Positions 16,115-24,550 of a stretch of 64,000 nucleotides of DNA are shown one piece after another. The translations under genes and the position numbers were made by a program. Under the pieces are notes generated by a model that searched no databases, was not told the origin of the DNA, and saw nothing but the letters and a program-made list of their open reading frames with translations. Source of the DNA: Chthoniobacterales bacterium (GTDB taxonomy: Bacteria; Verrucomicrobiota; Verrucomicrobiia; Chthoniobacterales; DASVRZ01); contig JBDSQB010000012.1 in the NCBI GenBank assembly GCA_039930045.1, positions 50,570-114,569 of the forward strand, read 5' to 3'. Numbering within the stretch: position 1 is the stretch's first letter; each line of letters opens with the position of its first letter.

Positions 16115-16378
16115 TTACTTGGCATCTCTCTCCATAGCGGCAGCCCGCTCACAATATGAGGACAAGCTGTCGAAACTAATGATACGGATTCCGCGCAGTG
16201 CGCCCCGCTTTTTCAGCGATGTGCTTTTGATTTCGCCGGACGAAATGAGTTCGTAAATCGAGCTTCGACAGATTCCGAACATGCGCACGGCTTCCGGCAC
16301 GCGCATCCATTCGATTTTATTAGCTTGATGATTAGCCTCGTGACTGACGGCCCCGGTAGATGGTGGATTAACTTGCAT
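16115..16378 (-). CDS. Excisionase-like HTH protein (AlpA/HTH_17 type)
   Basis: An 87-residue MerR-like helix-turn-helix protein: WMRVPEAVRMFGICRSSIYELISSGEIKS (about residues 24-52) followed by a short beta wing (GALRGIRIISFDSLSSYCERAA). This is the common architecture of small excisionase/AlpA proteins that direct integrase toward excision and bind attP arms. It lies in the same leftward series as the integrase, separated by one unknown gene. The role as recombination directionality factor is inferred from fold and context. Confidence 0.82.
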   Translation of the reverse strand: MQVNPPSTGAVSHEANHQANKIEWMRVPEAVRMFGICRSSIYELISSGEIKSTSLKKRGALRGIRIISFDSLSSYCERAAAMERDAK

Positions 16379-16432
16379 ATACCGGGACGTTCATCTGATT
16401 CGCCTGAATCAAACAGGAAGTCAGAAAAAACG

Positions 16433-16966
16433 TTACTTCCGATTTATCGGCTTCCTCCCACGGATGCCTTTACTAATTGGTAAATCCAGACGTTCGATGA
16501 TGTCTGTTACACCTCGTATGCTAGGGATCAAATTTGCCGCGATGTCAGATTTCATCTTGCTATAGATGTCTGGCACTGTCGGGAGTTTCCCATGTTCGGT
16601 GCAAAAGCTCTCATAAGCCCTTAAAACGTTCACTTGATTAGGCGAATGAACCTCATCGGCTTTAAGATTTTTTAGAGCTTTATCTATCGCTGGCAATTCA
16701 CCGGAAAGTGCCGCGTCTATCAGGTCGTTCCCGATAGCGGCTTTGTCTATTGCAAGCTGTTCCCGCCAATTTTCACCCATGCAAAATGCATATGCACTGT
16801 CAGACGACTGTTTTGCGTTACGCTCCCAGCCTAAGATGCGTCTTGCCAGCCTGAAAATTCGAGTATCACCGTTGTTCCCGTGATGCGCAGTAATCCAACG
16901 ATGAACAAGTCTCGTTCGTAGTTCTCCTATGATCATGAATTCTTCGCGAGACTTTTCTTTCGGCAT
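16433..16966 (-). CDS. Unknown element protein
   Basis: A 177-residue soluble protein starting at the ATG at 16966 (MPKEKSREEF), 4 bp after the integrase stop; a longer reading of the frame would overlap the integrase. Predicted mostly helical, with basic stretches (RIFRLARRILGWERNAKQ and a C-terminal IRGRKPINRK). I recognise no family. It sits between integrase and excisionase-like genes and is probably co-transcribed with them, so a role in element maintenance is possible. Confidence 0.55.
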   Translation of the reverse strand: MPKEKSREEFMIIGELRTRLVHRWITAHHGNNGDTRIFRLARRILGWERNAKQSSDSAYAFCMGENWREQLAIDKAAIGNDLIDAALSGELPAIDKALKNLKADEVHSPNQVNVLRAYESFCTEHGKLPTVPDIYSKMKSDIAANLIPSIRGVTDIIERLDLPISKGIRGRKPINRK

Positions 16967-16970
16967 GAGC

Positions 16971-18155
16971 TTATTGGAGTTCCGGCAACGAATTAGCCGC
17001 CTTTTGTAAAGCCTCTCTACCGACATGCGTATAATGTGCGCTCATTTGCTCGCTGTCGTGCCCTACAAGCTCCATAACCGCCGCCTCAGGTATTCCGGCG
17101 TCTTTCATTAAAGAAACGGCTGTGTGTCGAATGCAATGAAAGCTCAGTCCCCCCGTGCTACTCCCACGACCCCTGCCTTCACCCTCGCCGGCAACTTTCC
17201 GGTGTGCTTTCTTTTCCCGCAGTCCCGCCTGTGCCAATAAATCGGCGAATTGATTCGATAGATGACCCGTTTTTCCCTGTTCCTTTACGATTGAAAATGC
17301 TTTGGGGTGCAAGGGTTCCGCCGGATCATCGGAAACGGAAACATTCTCAAGACGCTTCCGCAATGGCAGTGCAATCGGGAGAATCAGACTTTTCCCCGTC
17401 TTGCGTGTGATGACGCGAATCTCATCCCGCTGTAAATCGACATTCTGCCAAGTCAAACAAGCCAAGTCTCCCAGCCGTTGCCCGGTGTAGAGTCCGAAGA
17501 GAATCATGCTCTGCCATTCTTCGCCTGCCACTGATAACACCGCTTTCAACTCAGGAATGGTGAAAGGGCGTCTGCGAATAGTTGCCGCCTTTTTGGTCAG
17601 GCTTATAAACTCGCAAGGATCGTCTGAAATGAGTTTATCTCGACGTGCCGCCCGAAACACCATCTTGAGTCCCTTCAAGTCATGGTTGACCGTTTTTGGT
17701 GCAAGCGTTTTGGCTTGGAAGTTACGGAACCCCACCACGTCATCTGTAACGATTTCGGAAAGTTCTAAATCGGCTCTGCTTCCTAAGAAATTGATAAATT
17801 TGGAAATTGCCCCGCTGTAAAATGTCAGAGTGCCGGGAGAGACTTCCGGTTTTTTCCGTTCCAGCCATGAAGCTGAAAACTCCCGAAATGAAATGGAGGG
17901 CAAATCCTCACCCGTAATTTCTTTGTGAAGGGAGGTGATGACATCCCGCACCTTGCGAGATGTGCGTTTGTTATTTGCCGCTTCCTCAAATTCATCTGCC
18001 AGTTTTTGGGCGAGCTTGCGATTTGTTGTAGCTGTAGAGCGTTTCAGCCGTCTGCCTGTTCGATCCGTGAAGCAGGCAACAAAGTATTTGGAGGTGTTTC
18101 GCAGGGTGAGGCTCGCCACGTAGGAACAATAGTAGGAACATCCCGCAACGTCCAA
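16971..18155 (-). CDS. Tyrosine site-specific integrase
   Basis: A 394-residue phage-type integrase (lambda family). The N-terminal ~70 residues form an arm-binding-like domain, residues ~85-180 the SAM-like core-binding domain, and ~200-390 the catalytic domain with all expected residues: R227 (TGQR), K252 (RKTGK), H340-x-x-R343 (HCIRH), H366 (VGHD) and the nucleophile Y375 (HYTHVG). It would recombine the ssrA 3' end with the element's att site. The frame opens with TTG at 18155; a GTG at 18119 (VASLTLRN) is an equally good start and would place the repeat at 18121-18164 just upstream of the gene, suggesting autoregulation. The gene lies next to the distal (displaced) att copy rather than next to ssrA. 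Confidence 0.93.
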   Translation of the reverse strand: MDVAGCSYYCSYVASLTLRNTSKYFVACFTDRTGRRLKRSTATTNRKLAQKLADEFEEAANNKRTSRKVRDVITSLHKEITGEDLPSISFREFSASWLERKKPEVSPGTLTFYSGAISKFINFLGSRADLELSEIVTDDVVGFRNFQAKTLAPKTVNHDLKGLKMVFRAARRDKLISDDPCEFISLTKKAATIRRRPFTIPELKAVLSVAGEEWQSMILFGLYTGQRLGDLACLTWQNVDLQRDEIRVITRKTGKSLILPIALPLRKRLENVSVSDDPAEPLHPKAFSIVKEQGKTGHLSNQFADLLAQAGLREKKAHRKVAGEGEGRGRGSSTGGLSFHCIRHTAVSLMKDAGIPEAAVMELVGHDSEQMSAHYTHVGREALQKAANSLPELQ

Positions 18156-18166
18156 GTAAATCCGTC
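18121..18166 (+). promoter_or_regulatory. Right candidate integrase arm-type site
   Basis: TAGGAACAATAGTAGGAACA (18121-18140) followed by GTAAATCCGT (18155-18164), a near copy in the same orientation of 13950-13995. It lies 60 bp inside attR and overlaps or abuts the integrase start. Confidence 0.5.
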
Positions 18167-18225
18167 TTTATGTATCTCACTGGCAAATAAACACTTATGA
18201 ACGTCCTAAAACGCCATTTTGCAAA

Positions 18226-18257
18226 ACAGGGGTTCGACTCCCCTCGCCTCCACCATT
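18226..18257 (+). repeat. attR: displaced copy of the ssrA 3' end
   Basis: Exact 32-bp copy of 13881-13912 without any ssrA sequence upstream, so it is the displaced original 3' fragment at the far end of the element. Confidence 0.9.
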
Positions 18258-18368
18258 TCTTTCCCGCCTTACGCTTAGTGGCAATGCGAAACAGCTCTGA
18301 AAGGGAGGCTGTGTCGTTTACTTGACCTACCACGAACCAAAAATCTGGAGCCAGGTAATATTAGGCCG

Positions 18369-19460
18369 CTATGCAAGGTGGCATCTTATAGCGGAGCAGA
18401 GAATGCGTTGGGTTTCTTCGCTTCGGAAACAGTTTCTCGTGATTCCCACTGCCATCTGTAACGATGGATCCGCGAATCCCACCGAACCTCCGTAGCCATC
18501 GTGCCCAAAAGCTGAGGAATCTGGACCATAAATGGACCCCTCAAAGCCCAGTTGATAACCCATTCCCCAACTTTTCGGGTAATCTTCTGTCTCAGGATGT
18601 TGAAGGCGCTGCGGCCTCGTGGCTATCTTCACTCGTTCTGAGGACAAAAGCTCGACTCCATCGACTCCGCCAGGAAGTAACGCAGCATAATGCCGTGCTA
18701 TCGAAAGGGCGTTCAATATTCCATTTGAAGCCGGTATGCATGCTTGCTGGACTTCTTTTCGGTTCATCATTGCGTGCAAGGGGCCAATCCAATCAGGAAC
18801 TGCCTGGTAAAGTGTAGGAATCGAACTAACAGGCGTAGTGTCATCAGCCTCAAGACGAGCGACGCTGCGGGCGAGGCTTTCGGGTATGCCAACAAACATA
18901 GTCTCGATCCCCAGGGGAGCACAGATCTCATCATGGACCATTTGCGAGAATGGTCTCCCGTCCACGCGTCTCGCCACTTCGCCAAGTATCCAACCAAATG
19001 TCATCGCGTGATACTCGATTCTTGTGCCAGCTTTCCAGAGCGGTTCCAGTCGTGCGATCTCTGAACACATACGCTCCCACTGAACCAACTCTTCATAACC
19101 AATGCCAGCGGGCATCTGGGGAATCCCGGACGCATGGAACAAGACATCGCGAACCGTGATCTCGGCTTTACCATTTTGTGAAAATTCCGGCCAGACATCT
19201 GCAATGGGAGCGTCGTAGGAGAGCTGACCGCGTTCAGCCAGAAGATTAATGATCGTGGCAACAAGCCCTTTGGTTGTCGAGAAGACGGGAAACAATGTGT
19301 CAGCTGTGACAAGCTCACGAGTTTTGTCATTCGCTATCCCTGCCCATGCATTGACTACGAGTTCACCAGCCACATACACTGCCACCTGGATGCCCTTTTC
19401 TTTCTCCTCCGCAACAAACTGGTTGATAAGCTCCTGGATATTGGCCTGAAGAGAATACAT
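18369..19460 (-). CDS. Class C beta-lactamase-family serine hydrolase
   Basis: A 363-residue protein of the serine beta-lactamase/EstB esterase family. The nucleophile motif S-x-x-K is at residues 61-64 (STTK); Y150 (EYHA) fits the Y-x-N position with A in place of N; a late H-x-G-like segment (FGHDGYGGSVG) stands in for K-T-G. This pattern suits EstB-like carboxylesterases rather than true antibiotic-hydrolysing enzymes. No signal peptide is visible, so it may be cytosolic. It is the first gene beyond the integrated element and is divergent from the deacetylase gene. Substrate unknown; an ester on a sugar or small molecule is possible given the neighbours. Confidence 0.85.
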   Translation of the reverse strand: MYSLQANIQELINQFVAEEKEKGIQVAVYVAGELVVNAWAGIANDKTRELVTADTLFPVFSTTKGLVATIINLLAERGQLSYDAPIADVWPEFSQNGKAEITVRDVLFHASGIPQMPAGIGYEELVQWERMCSEIARLEPLWKAGTRIEYHAMTFGWILGEVARRVDGRPFSQMVHDEICAPLGIETMFVGIPESLARSVARLEADDTTPVSSIPTLYQAVPDWIGPLHAMMNRKEVQQACIPASNGILNALSIARHYAALLPGGVDGVELLSSERVKIATRPQRLQHPETEDYPKSWGMGYQLGFEGSIYGPDSSAFGHDGYGGSVGFADPSLQMAVGITRNCFRSEETQRILCSAIRCHLA

Positions 19461-19521
19461 GCGCTACCCATGTTAGTTACTCTTCAGATAAGCAACCCAA
19501 ATGTTCACATGAAGCAATTCT

Positions 19522-19580
19522 ATAAAGTGAATTACACGTGAACTGACACCGCCCATTCCTTCCGCCACAATTCACTTTAT
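19522..19580. promoter_or_regulatory. Inverted repeat in divergent promoter region
   Basis: A perfect 12-bp inverted pair, ATAAAGTGAATT (19522-19533) and AATTCACTTTAT (19569-19580), spaces 35 bp and ends on the ATG of the deacetylase gene. Between and before the arms are TTCACATGAA (19504-19513) and a CACGTG core (19535-19540). A -10-like TATAAA (19521-19526) overlaps the left arm. Could be an operator pair or an mRNA hairpin hiding the start codon. Confidence 0.45.
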
Positions 19581-20604
19581 GCCCCCTCCGCGTAGCAGTA
19601 AACGTCTGCTCACATTATTCTTATTTTTCCCCGTTCTAGCCTCCTTACTTACCGCCTATTCGCAATGTGCGGAAGATACCACCTCCCAGCCCAATATTGC
19701 CATGGCAACAACCCGTATCCTTAAATGGAGAGATGACAAAAAAGCTGTCTTCCTCCTATGTTTTGATGATAGTGCCCCCAGTGCCGTCAAGCTTGTTGTC
19801 CCTGAACTAAAGAAGAGGAAGATTACAGGCACATTCTACATCAATCCGGGAAACGGCCCCTATAAAAGCCTAAAAAGCGATTGGGAAACCACGGTGCCCG
19901 GTCCCGGTATCGAATACGCCAACCATACCTTTACCCATGTCGGGGCAACAAGTGCCGTGCAACTCGACCAAGAACTCGCGCCCTGCAATGATGAAATCAA
20001 CAAGTGCTATCCTGACCGGAATCCAAAGAGATTGATCTCATTCGGAAGGCCCGGCGGAGTGCCTTGGACAGTATCTCCCGCAGAAACCGAAGCTGCGCTA
20101 AAAAAATATTCCTTGATCGAACGCCCTCCATTCATCGGCTATCCATTTCAGATCAAGACACAGGAGCAAATGCTCTCTTATGTGGACAAAACACTCGCCA
20201 GCGGAGAAATGGAGCAACTCGTTTTTCATGGAGTAGGCGGCGATTGGTTGGTGACGCCGTTTGAAATGTTTACAAGTTTACTCGACAAATTAGAGGAACA
20301 TAGTTCTGAACTGTGGCTAACCGATCCAATCTCGTGGCATCAATATCTGACTGAAAGAAAGTTGTCCGAAATCAAAATCCTCGGCTCAACTAGCAGCCAG
20401 ATAAAGCTGCAACTCGTATCTGATTTCGACACAAATCTCTACGATCTGCCACTTAGTCTGTCCACGGCAGTTCCGAAGGCGTGGAAAAGCTGCTCGATCC
20501 AGCAAGGTTCACTCAAAGCGACTTATCCAGTGATAGATGGCCAAGTCTTTTACCAAGCGACACCGGGCAAAGGCGAAATTATAATCGAACCCGCTGGAGC
20601 TTGA
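19579..20604 (+). CDS. Secreted polysaccharide deacetylase-like protein
   Basis: A 341-residue NodB-homology (CE4-like) protein with a signal peptide (KRLLTLFLFFPVLASLLTAYS). Motif 1 is CFDDS (D-D pair near residue 66) and motif 2 is ANHTFTH (H-x-x-x-H near residue 114), the metal ligands of the family; a later FGRPGG segment fits motif 3. The C-terminal ~90 residues form an extra beta-domain. It would remove acetyl groups from an amino sugar or a polysaccharide outside the cytoplasm. It is followed by the GH38 gene 5 bp after its stop, so the two are probably co-transcribed. Confidence 0.82.
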   Translation: MPPPRSSKRLLTLFLFFPVLASLLTAYSQCAEDTTSQPNIAMATTRILKWRDDKKAVFLLCFDDSAPSAVKLVVPELKKRKITGTFYINPGNGPYKSLKSDWETTVPGPGIEYANHTFTHVGATSAVQLDQELAPCNDEINKCYPDRNPKRLISFGRPGGVPWTVSPAETEAALKKYSLIERPPFIGYPFQIKTQEQMLSYVDKTLASGEMEQLVFHGVGGDWLVTPFEMFTSLLDKLEEHSSELWLTDPISWHQYLTERKLSEIKILGSTSSQIKLQLVSDFDTNLYDLPLSLSTAVPKAWKSCSIQQGSLKATYPVIDGQVFYQATPGKGEIIIEPAGA

Positions 20605-20609
20605 TAGCG

Positions 20610-23600
20610 GTGTCGAATCATAGACTCGATAAAAGTGAGATAGGCGATCTAGTCAACCGGCTAGAAGCTAACATTTATTTACCGGTAGCTGAATTCGAGA
20701 TCACCGCCTGGAGAACCAAAGAGCCCGTATCTTTTCGGGAAAGGCAATTCGGAAAAGAATTAAGCCTGAAGCCTGGAGATTCATGGGGAAAAGAAATTTT
20801 CGATTGTGCGTGGTTCCGCTTCGTCGCCAAAATACCCCGCAGTTGTACCCGGCCGCTGGTCGCTCGCATCGATATCAATGGAGAATTATGCATTGTTGAT
20901 GCCTGTGGCGTGCCCGTTAGAGGACTGACATGCGTCAAGTCAACTTTTGATCCCACTCTCGGATGTCCCGGGAAAACGATATTCAACATTCCCGAAGAAT
21001 GGATTTCTGAAGATCGCATTGAACTCTGGGCGGAGGCGGGTTGGAATGACCTTTTCGGGGTATTAGTCGGTGAAGGCAGAATCGAGTTCGCAGAAGTTAG
21101 CTTTTGCCATCAAGACATTCGCTCCCTTTTCTATGACTTTCAGGTCATCGCTGATTTCATGGACGGCATCGATGTTGCGCATCCATTTTTCGAATTGTTT
21201 CATAGCACCATAGCTACGGCTGCCGCACAGCTTACTTCGATAAACACTGATTCGATCGCCCAAGCGGCCGATACTTTGCGCCCCCTTTTCCGACAGATTT
21301 CTCACAGCCCGCCACTCGAAATATCGGCAATCGGTCATTCCCATTTGGATTTAGCTTGGCTATGGCCAATACGCGAAACAATCCGCAAAGGAGCACGAAC
21401 GTTTGCAACGGCACTATACAATATCCAACAAAGACCGGATTTCATCTTCGGATGCAGTCAGCCTCAGCTCTTTTTTTGGATGAAGGAGTATTATCCAGTG
21501 CTCTATGCCCAGATTAAAACGGCAGTCCAGTTAGGTAGAATAGAGCCACTTGGGACATTTTGGGTTGAGCCTGATTGTAATATTCCCAATGGCGAATCAC
21601 TCGTCAGGCAAATTTTGTTAGGATCAAAGTTCTTCATGGATGAATTTGGCTTTGTACCCCGACATTGCTGGGAGCCAGATGTATTTGGCTATAATGGACA
21701 ACTTCCACAGATTCTTAAAAAGAGCGGGCACGACTATTTCGTTACCCAGAAACTTTCATGGAATATAGTTAACCGTTTTCCGCACCATTCCTTTCAGTGG
21801 GTCGGCATAGATGGTACCAGCATCTTGGCGCATATGCTGCCGGAGGAAACCTATAACAGCCCTGCCGCTCCCAAATCATTGCGGAAGATCGCCACGGAAT
21901 ACGCACAAAAAGAAGTATCTAGACACGCGCTGATGGTTTATGGCATTGGAGACGGCGGAGGCGGACCAGATGCAGAACATTTTGAGCGACTCGATCGGGA
22001 AAGGCACTTGGCTGATCTTCCGAATGTCGTTCACCGGTCAGCCGCAGATTTCTTGTTGCTTTGGGCCAAGGATGCCAAAGAATTTCCTGTCTGGAATGGC
22101 GAACTGTATCTGGAGCGCCATCAGGGGACTTTCACTACTCAAGCTCTAACCAAGCGTAACAACCGTTTATGCGAAACAGCCCTACGCGAAGCTGAATTTG
22201 CCGCGACTCTGGGAGAAATTTATGTCGGACTACCCTATCCATCTGAGAGACTGGACGTAATCTGGAAAGAGGTATTACTCTATCAATTTCATGACATTCT
22301 CCCCGGCTCCTCTATTAGCCGCGTCTATCTGGAATCCAACGCTCGTTACAAAATACTATTGCAGGAACTAGAGGTAATTATTGAGAACCGATATGGGAGA
22401 TTGGTCAATACCGGTGATAATTCTGGGAGTCCCATCGCATTCAATTCTCTATCTTGGGAACGCAAGGAATGGGTTAAATATAATCAAAACTGGTATTGGG
22501 CAGATGTTCCAGCGATGGGGTGGGCGAAACTTTCACAACCCGAAGCATTTCCGCCCACATCATTTTCGGAAAACACGATTGAGAATGATCATTTAAAAAT
22601 CGCGTTCGCTGAAGACGGGTGCATTTGTTCCATATATTCAAAGTCGCTCGAATGGGAAGCTCTGGCCAAGAATGAAACTGGCAATCAATTCGTCGTGTTT
22701 AAAGATGACGGCGACGCCTGGGATTTCCCCATCAACTATGGAGAAAAGGATGTCTGCCTCTACCTGAAGCAGCCGCCCAGAAAATTGAGTTTGGTTAGAT
22801 ACCGCTCCTTTGTGGATGGTCCAAAAGTCATCATGGAGCAAGTCTATGTGTTCGGCGAGTCTCGACTCACCCAACAAATCTCCCTAACGCACGGCCGAGC
22901 GCAAGTGGACTTTGATACCGCCGTAGATTGGCAGAGCTCAAAATCGATGTTGAGAGTTCGCTTCCCACTTGCTGTAACAGCGGCAGAGGCGCGATTCGAG
23001 ATTCCGTTCGGATCTATTTCCAGATCGACTCTTGAGGCCGACTCTATTGAGAAAGCGCAATTGGAAGTACCTGCACAACAATGGATCGGCCTTTCTTCAG
23101 AAGATTACGGCGCAGCACTGATTAACGACTGCAAATATGGCTTTCGAGTGAAAGGTCACACATTGGATATGAATCTTCTTCGCAGCGTTCCACATCCAGG
23201 AAAAGCACTTGTCGGTAAAGAGGGTTCTTCAGATCACGGAAATGTATATACGGACTTGGGCGCGCATGAATTTCGCTATTCATTTTTCCCTCATCGCGGC
23301 GTGGCAAGCGAGACTACGCTGACGGAGGCTGCACGAAAGCTGAATGTCCCGATAAGAATTGTCGCGAGCGGAAACACTCAATTTTCAAAAGCTACCAACC
23401 TCTTGCAATTGTCTAACCCCGCGATAGAAGTAATCAGTGTAAAGCGCGCGGAGCGTGGCGATGCTTGGGTTGTTCGCCTTATCAATGTAACTCCAATAAT
23501 TCAAGACTTCTCCCTGTTTTCCAACACGTTCGCCAAAGAGATCGTGGAAACAGATCTGGTCGAAAATCCAATCTTTTACAACAGCGATGCCTCCAAGGAT

Positions 23601-23657
23601 CTATTTCGGAAAATGCTTCCGTTTGAGATACGCACCTTTAGATATTCCAATGCCTGA
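20610..23657 (+). CDS. Alpha-mannosidase, glycoside hydrolase family 38
   Basis: A 1015-residue GH38 enzyme that releases alpha-linked mannose. The catalytic N-terminal domain shows the zinc-binding H-S-H-L-D at residues 243-247 (GHSHLDLAWLWP) and the nucleophile aspartate in EPDVFG at D357, followed by the middle helical domain (LTKRNNRLCETALREAEFA) and long C-terminal beta domains. No signal peptide is evident, so it may act in the cytoplasm on imported oligosaccharides. I chose the GTG at 20610 since an upstream ATG in frame (20481) lies inside the deacetylase gene. It is part of a glycan-degrading set with the beta-mannosidase and fucosidase further on. Confidence 0.93.
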   Translation: MSNHRLDKSEIGDLVNRLEANIYLPVAEFEITAWRTKEPVSFRERQFGKELSLKPGDSWGKEIFDCAWFRFVAKIPRSCTRPLVARIDINGELCIVDACGVPVRGLTCVKSTFDPTLGCPGKTIFNIPEEWISEDRIELWAEAGWNDLFGVLVGEGRIEFAEVSFCHQDIRSLFYDFQVIADFMDGIDVAHPFFELFHSTIATAAAQLTSINTDSIAQAADTLRPLFRQISHSPPLEISAIGHSHLDLAWLWPIRETIRKGARTFATALYNIQQRPDFIFGCSQPQLFFWMKEYYPVLYAQIKTAVQLGRIEPLGTFWVEPDCNIPNGESLVRQILLGSKFFMDEFGFVPRHCWEPDVFGYNGQLPQILKKSGHDYFVTQKLSWNIVNRFPHHSFQWVGIDGTSILAHMLPEETYNSPAAPKSLRKIATEYAQKEVSRHALMVYGIGDGGGGPDAEHFERLDRERHLADLPNVVHRSAADFLLLWAKDAKEFPVWNGELYLERHQGTFTTQALTKRNNRLCETALREAEFAATLGEIYVGLPYPSERLDVIWKEVLLYQFHDILPGSSISRVYLESNARYKILLQELEVIIENRYGRLVNTGDNSGSPIAFNSLSWERKEWVKYNQNWYWADVPAMGWAKLSQPEAFPPTSFSENTIENDHLKIAFAEDGCICSIYSKSLEWEALAKNETGNQFVVFKDDGDAWDFPINYGEKDVCLYLKQPPRKLSLVRYRSFVDGPKVIMEQVYVFGESRLTQQISLTHGRAQVDFDTAVDWQSSKSMLRVRFPLAVTAAEARFEIPFGSISRSTLEADSIEKAQLEVPAQQWIGLSSEDYGAALINDCKYGFRVKGHTLDMNLLRSVPHPGKALVGKEGSSDHGNVYTDLGAHEFRYSFFPHRGVASETTLTEAARKLNVPIRIVASGNTQFSKATNLLQLSNPAIEVISVKRAERGDAWVVRLINVTPIIQDFSLFSNTFAKEIVETDLVENPIFYNSDASKDLFRKMLPFEIRTFRYSNA

Positions 23658-23752
23658 TGAGGTCTCAAGATGTCGGTAACTTGATTCGATAATGTGAATA
23701 ATTCGGCGAGATACCAGTAGCATTCGTCCCTCACCTGCATAACAATCCAGTG

Positions 23753-24517
23753 ATGAACTTATCCCCCGCTCATTCTCTTTTGAAATATTTGTCTCTTATA
23801 GCCGGCGTCGTGGCAATTGCGGTAACAGTGGCTAACGCTAAAGAGCTTCTTAAGGAGACTTTTGAAAATGCATCTGGCGGAGAAGAACTGGCACGTTCCT
23901 TAGATGCTTCGACCACCTGGATCTGTCGTGGATCGCGAGAAGGTATAGCGGTAACGACCGATCCCTCGGGTTTAAACCATGGGAAAGCAATGAACATAAA
24001 AAATGTGCTTTGCTATACAGATATTCCTGAGGCCGAGTTGCAAGTTGGGGATAGCCTGCATCTCACTTTCCGTTTCCGCTATCGCGGGACCGGCCAGGAA
24101 AATGCCTTTCCCCTCCGAGTGGGATTTGTTGGCAATGGATCGGGACAGGTCATGGACGGAAATTCTCCCGGTTACTGGTATCTTACGAATCCTAATGCAG
24201 CAAAAGGGAATGCCATGATTGCTTTTGAAGAGGGCACTGATGGCGCATTAGGCGGCGGGAGTGACATCGCCGCCTTAGGAAAGGTTGAGGAGGCGAGCCA
24301 TTGCGGAACTCAAGTATCGAATTTTTCAATGACCGTATCGCGTGGACCGGAAGGTATCACCATTGAGTGCAAAGAAGGTGACGCGGAGTCTTTCTCTCGA
24401 GTGGATGCAGCGTCTAAAGTGACTCTATTCAATATACTGGCAATCAGTGTTATTGGATCAGAAGGTGACTTTGTAGTAGATGATATCGATCTAACACTCA
24501 AAAAGGCCGACAAGTAA
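23753..24517 (+). CDS. Secreted concanavalin/LamG-like protein of unknown function
   Basis: A 254-residue exported protein with signal peptide (KYLSLIAGVVAIAVTVANA). The mature part is beta-rich and has the ETFENASGGEEL start and VVDDIDLTL end typical of single jelly-roll/LamG-like domains in Verrucomicrobiota. It is a paralogue of the protein at 36190-36981: both share DPSGLN-x-GK, a VG-x-S/I-x-x-x-F-x-MRFR-like strand, GYW-x-x, and a C-terminal V-x-x-DDI-x. No catalytic residues can be named; carbohydrate binding is plausible. A GTG three bases upstream is an alternative start. Confidence 0.65.
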   Translation: MNLSPAHSLLKYLSLIAGVVAIAVTVANAKELLKETFENASGGEELARSLDASTTWICRGSREGIAVTTDPSGLNHGKAMNIKNVLCYTDIPEAELQVGDSLHLTFRFRYRGTGQENAFPLRVGFVGNGSGQVMDGNSPGYWYLTNPNAAKGNAMIAFEEGTDGALGGGSDIAALGKVEEASHCGTQVSNFSMTVSRGPEGITIECKEGDAESFSRVDAASKVTLFNILAISVIGSEGDFVVDDIDLTLKKADK

Positions 24518-24550
24518 CAGAAAAGGACTGTGATATTGATCGCGGCCGAA

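Larger units (their letters stand above)
13881..18257. mobile_element. 4.3-kb integrated element in ssrA
   Basis: A compact integrative element bounded by 32-bp direct repeats of the ssrA 3' end. It encodes a tyrosine integrase next to the distal repeat, an excisionase-like HTH protein, an unknown protein, a winged-helix DNA-binding protein, an XRE regulator and an exported OB-fold protein. There are no capsid, conjugation or resistance genes. The size and content fit a satellite-like or cryptic integrative element that would need outside help to move between cells. Both repeats, candidate arm sites and the integrase active-site residues are intact, so excision seems possible in principle. 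Confidence 0.88.

Noticed and set aside
18369..19460. Antibiotic-resistance beta-lactamase
   Set aside because: S-x-x-K is present but the Y-x-N asparagine and K-T-G are not; the pattern fits esterase-type members, and the context is sugar metabolism.
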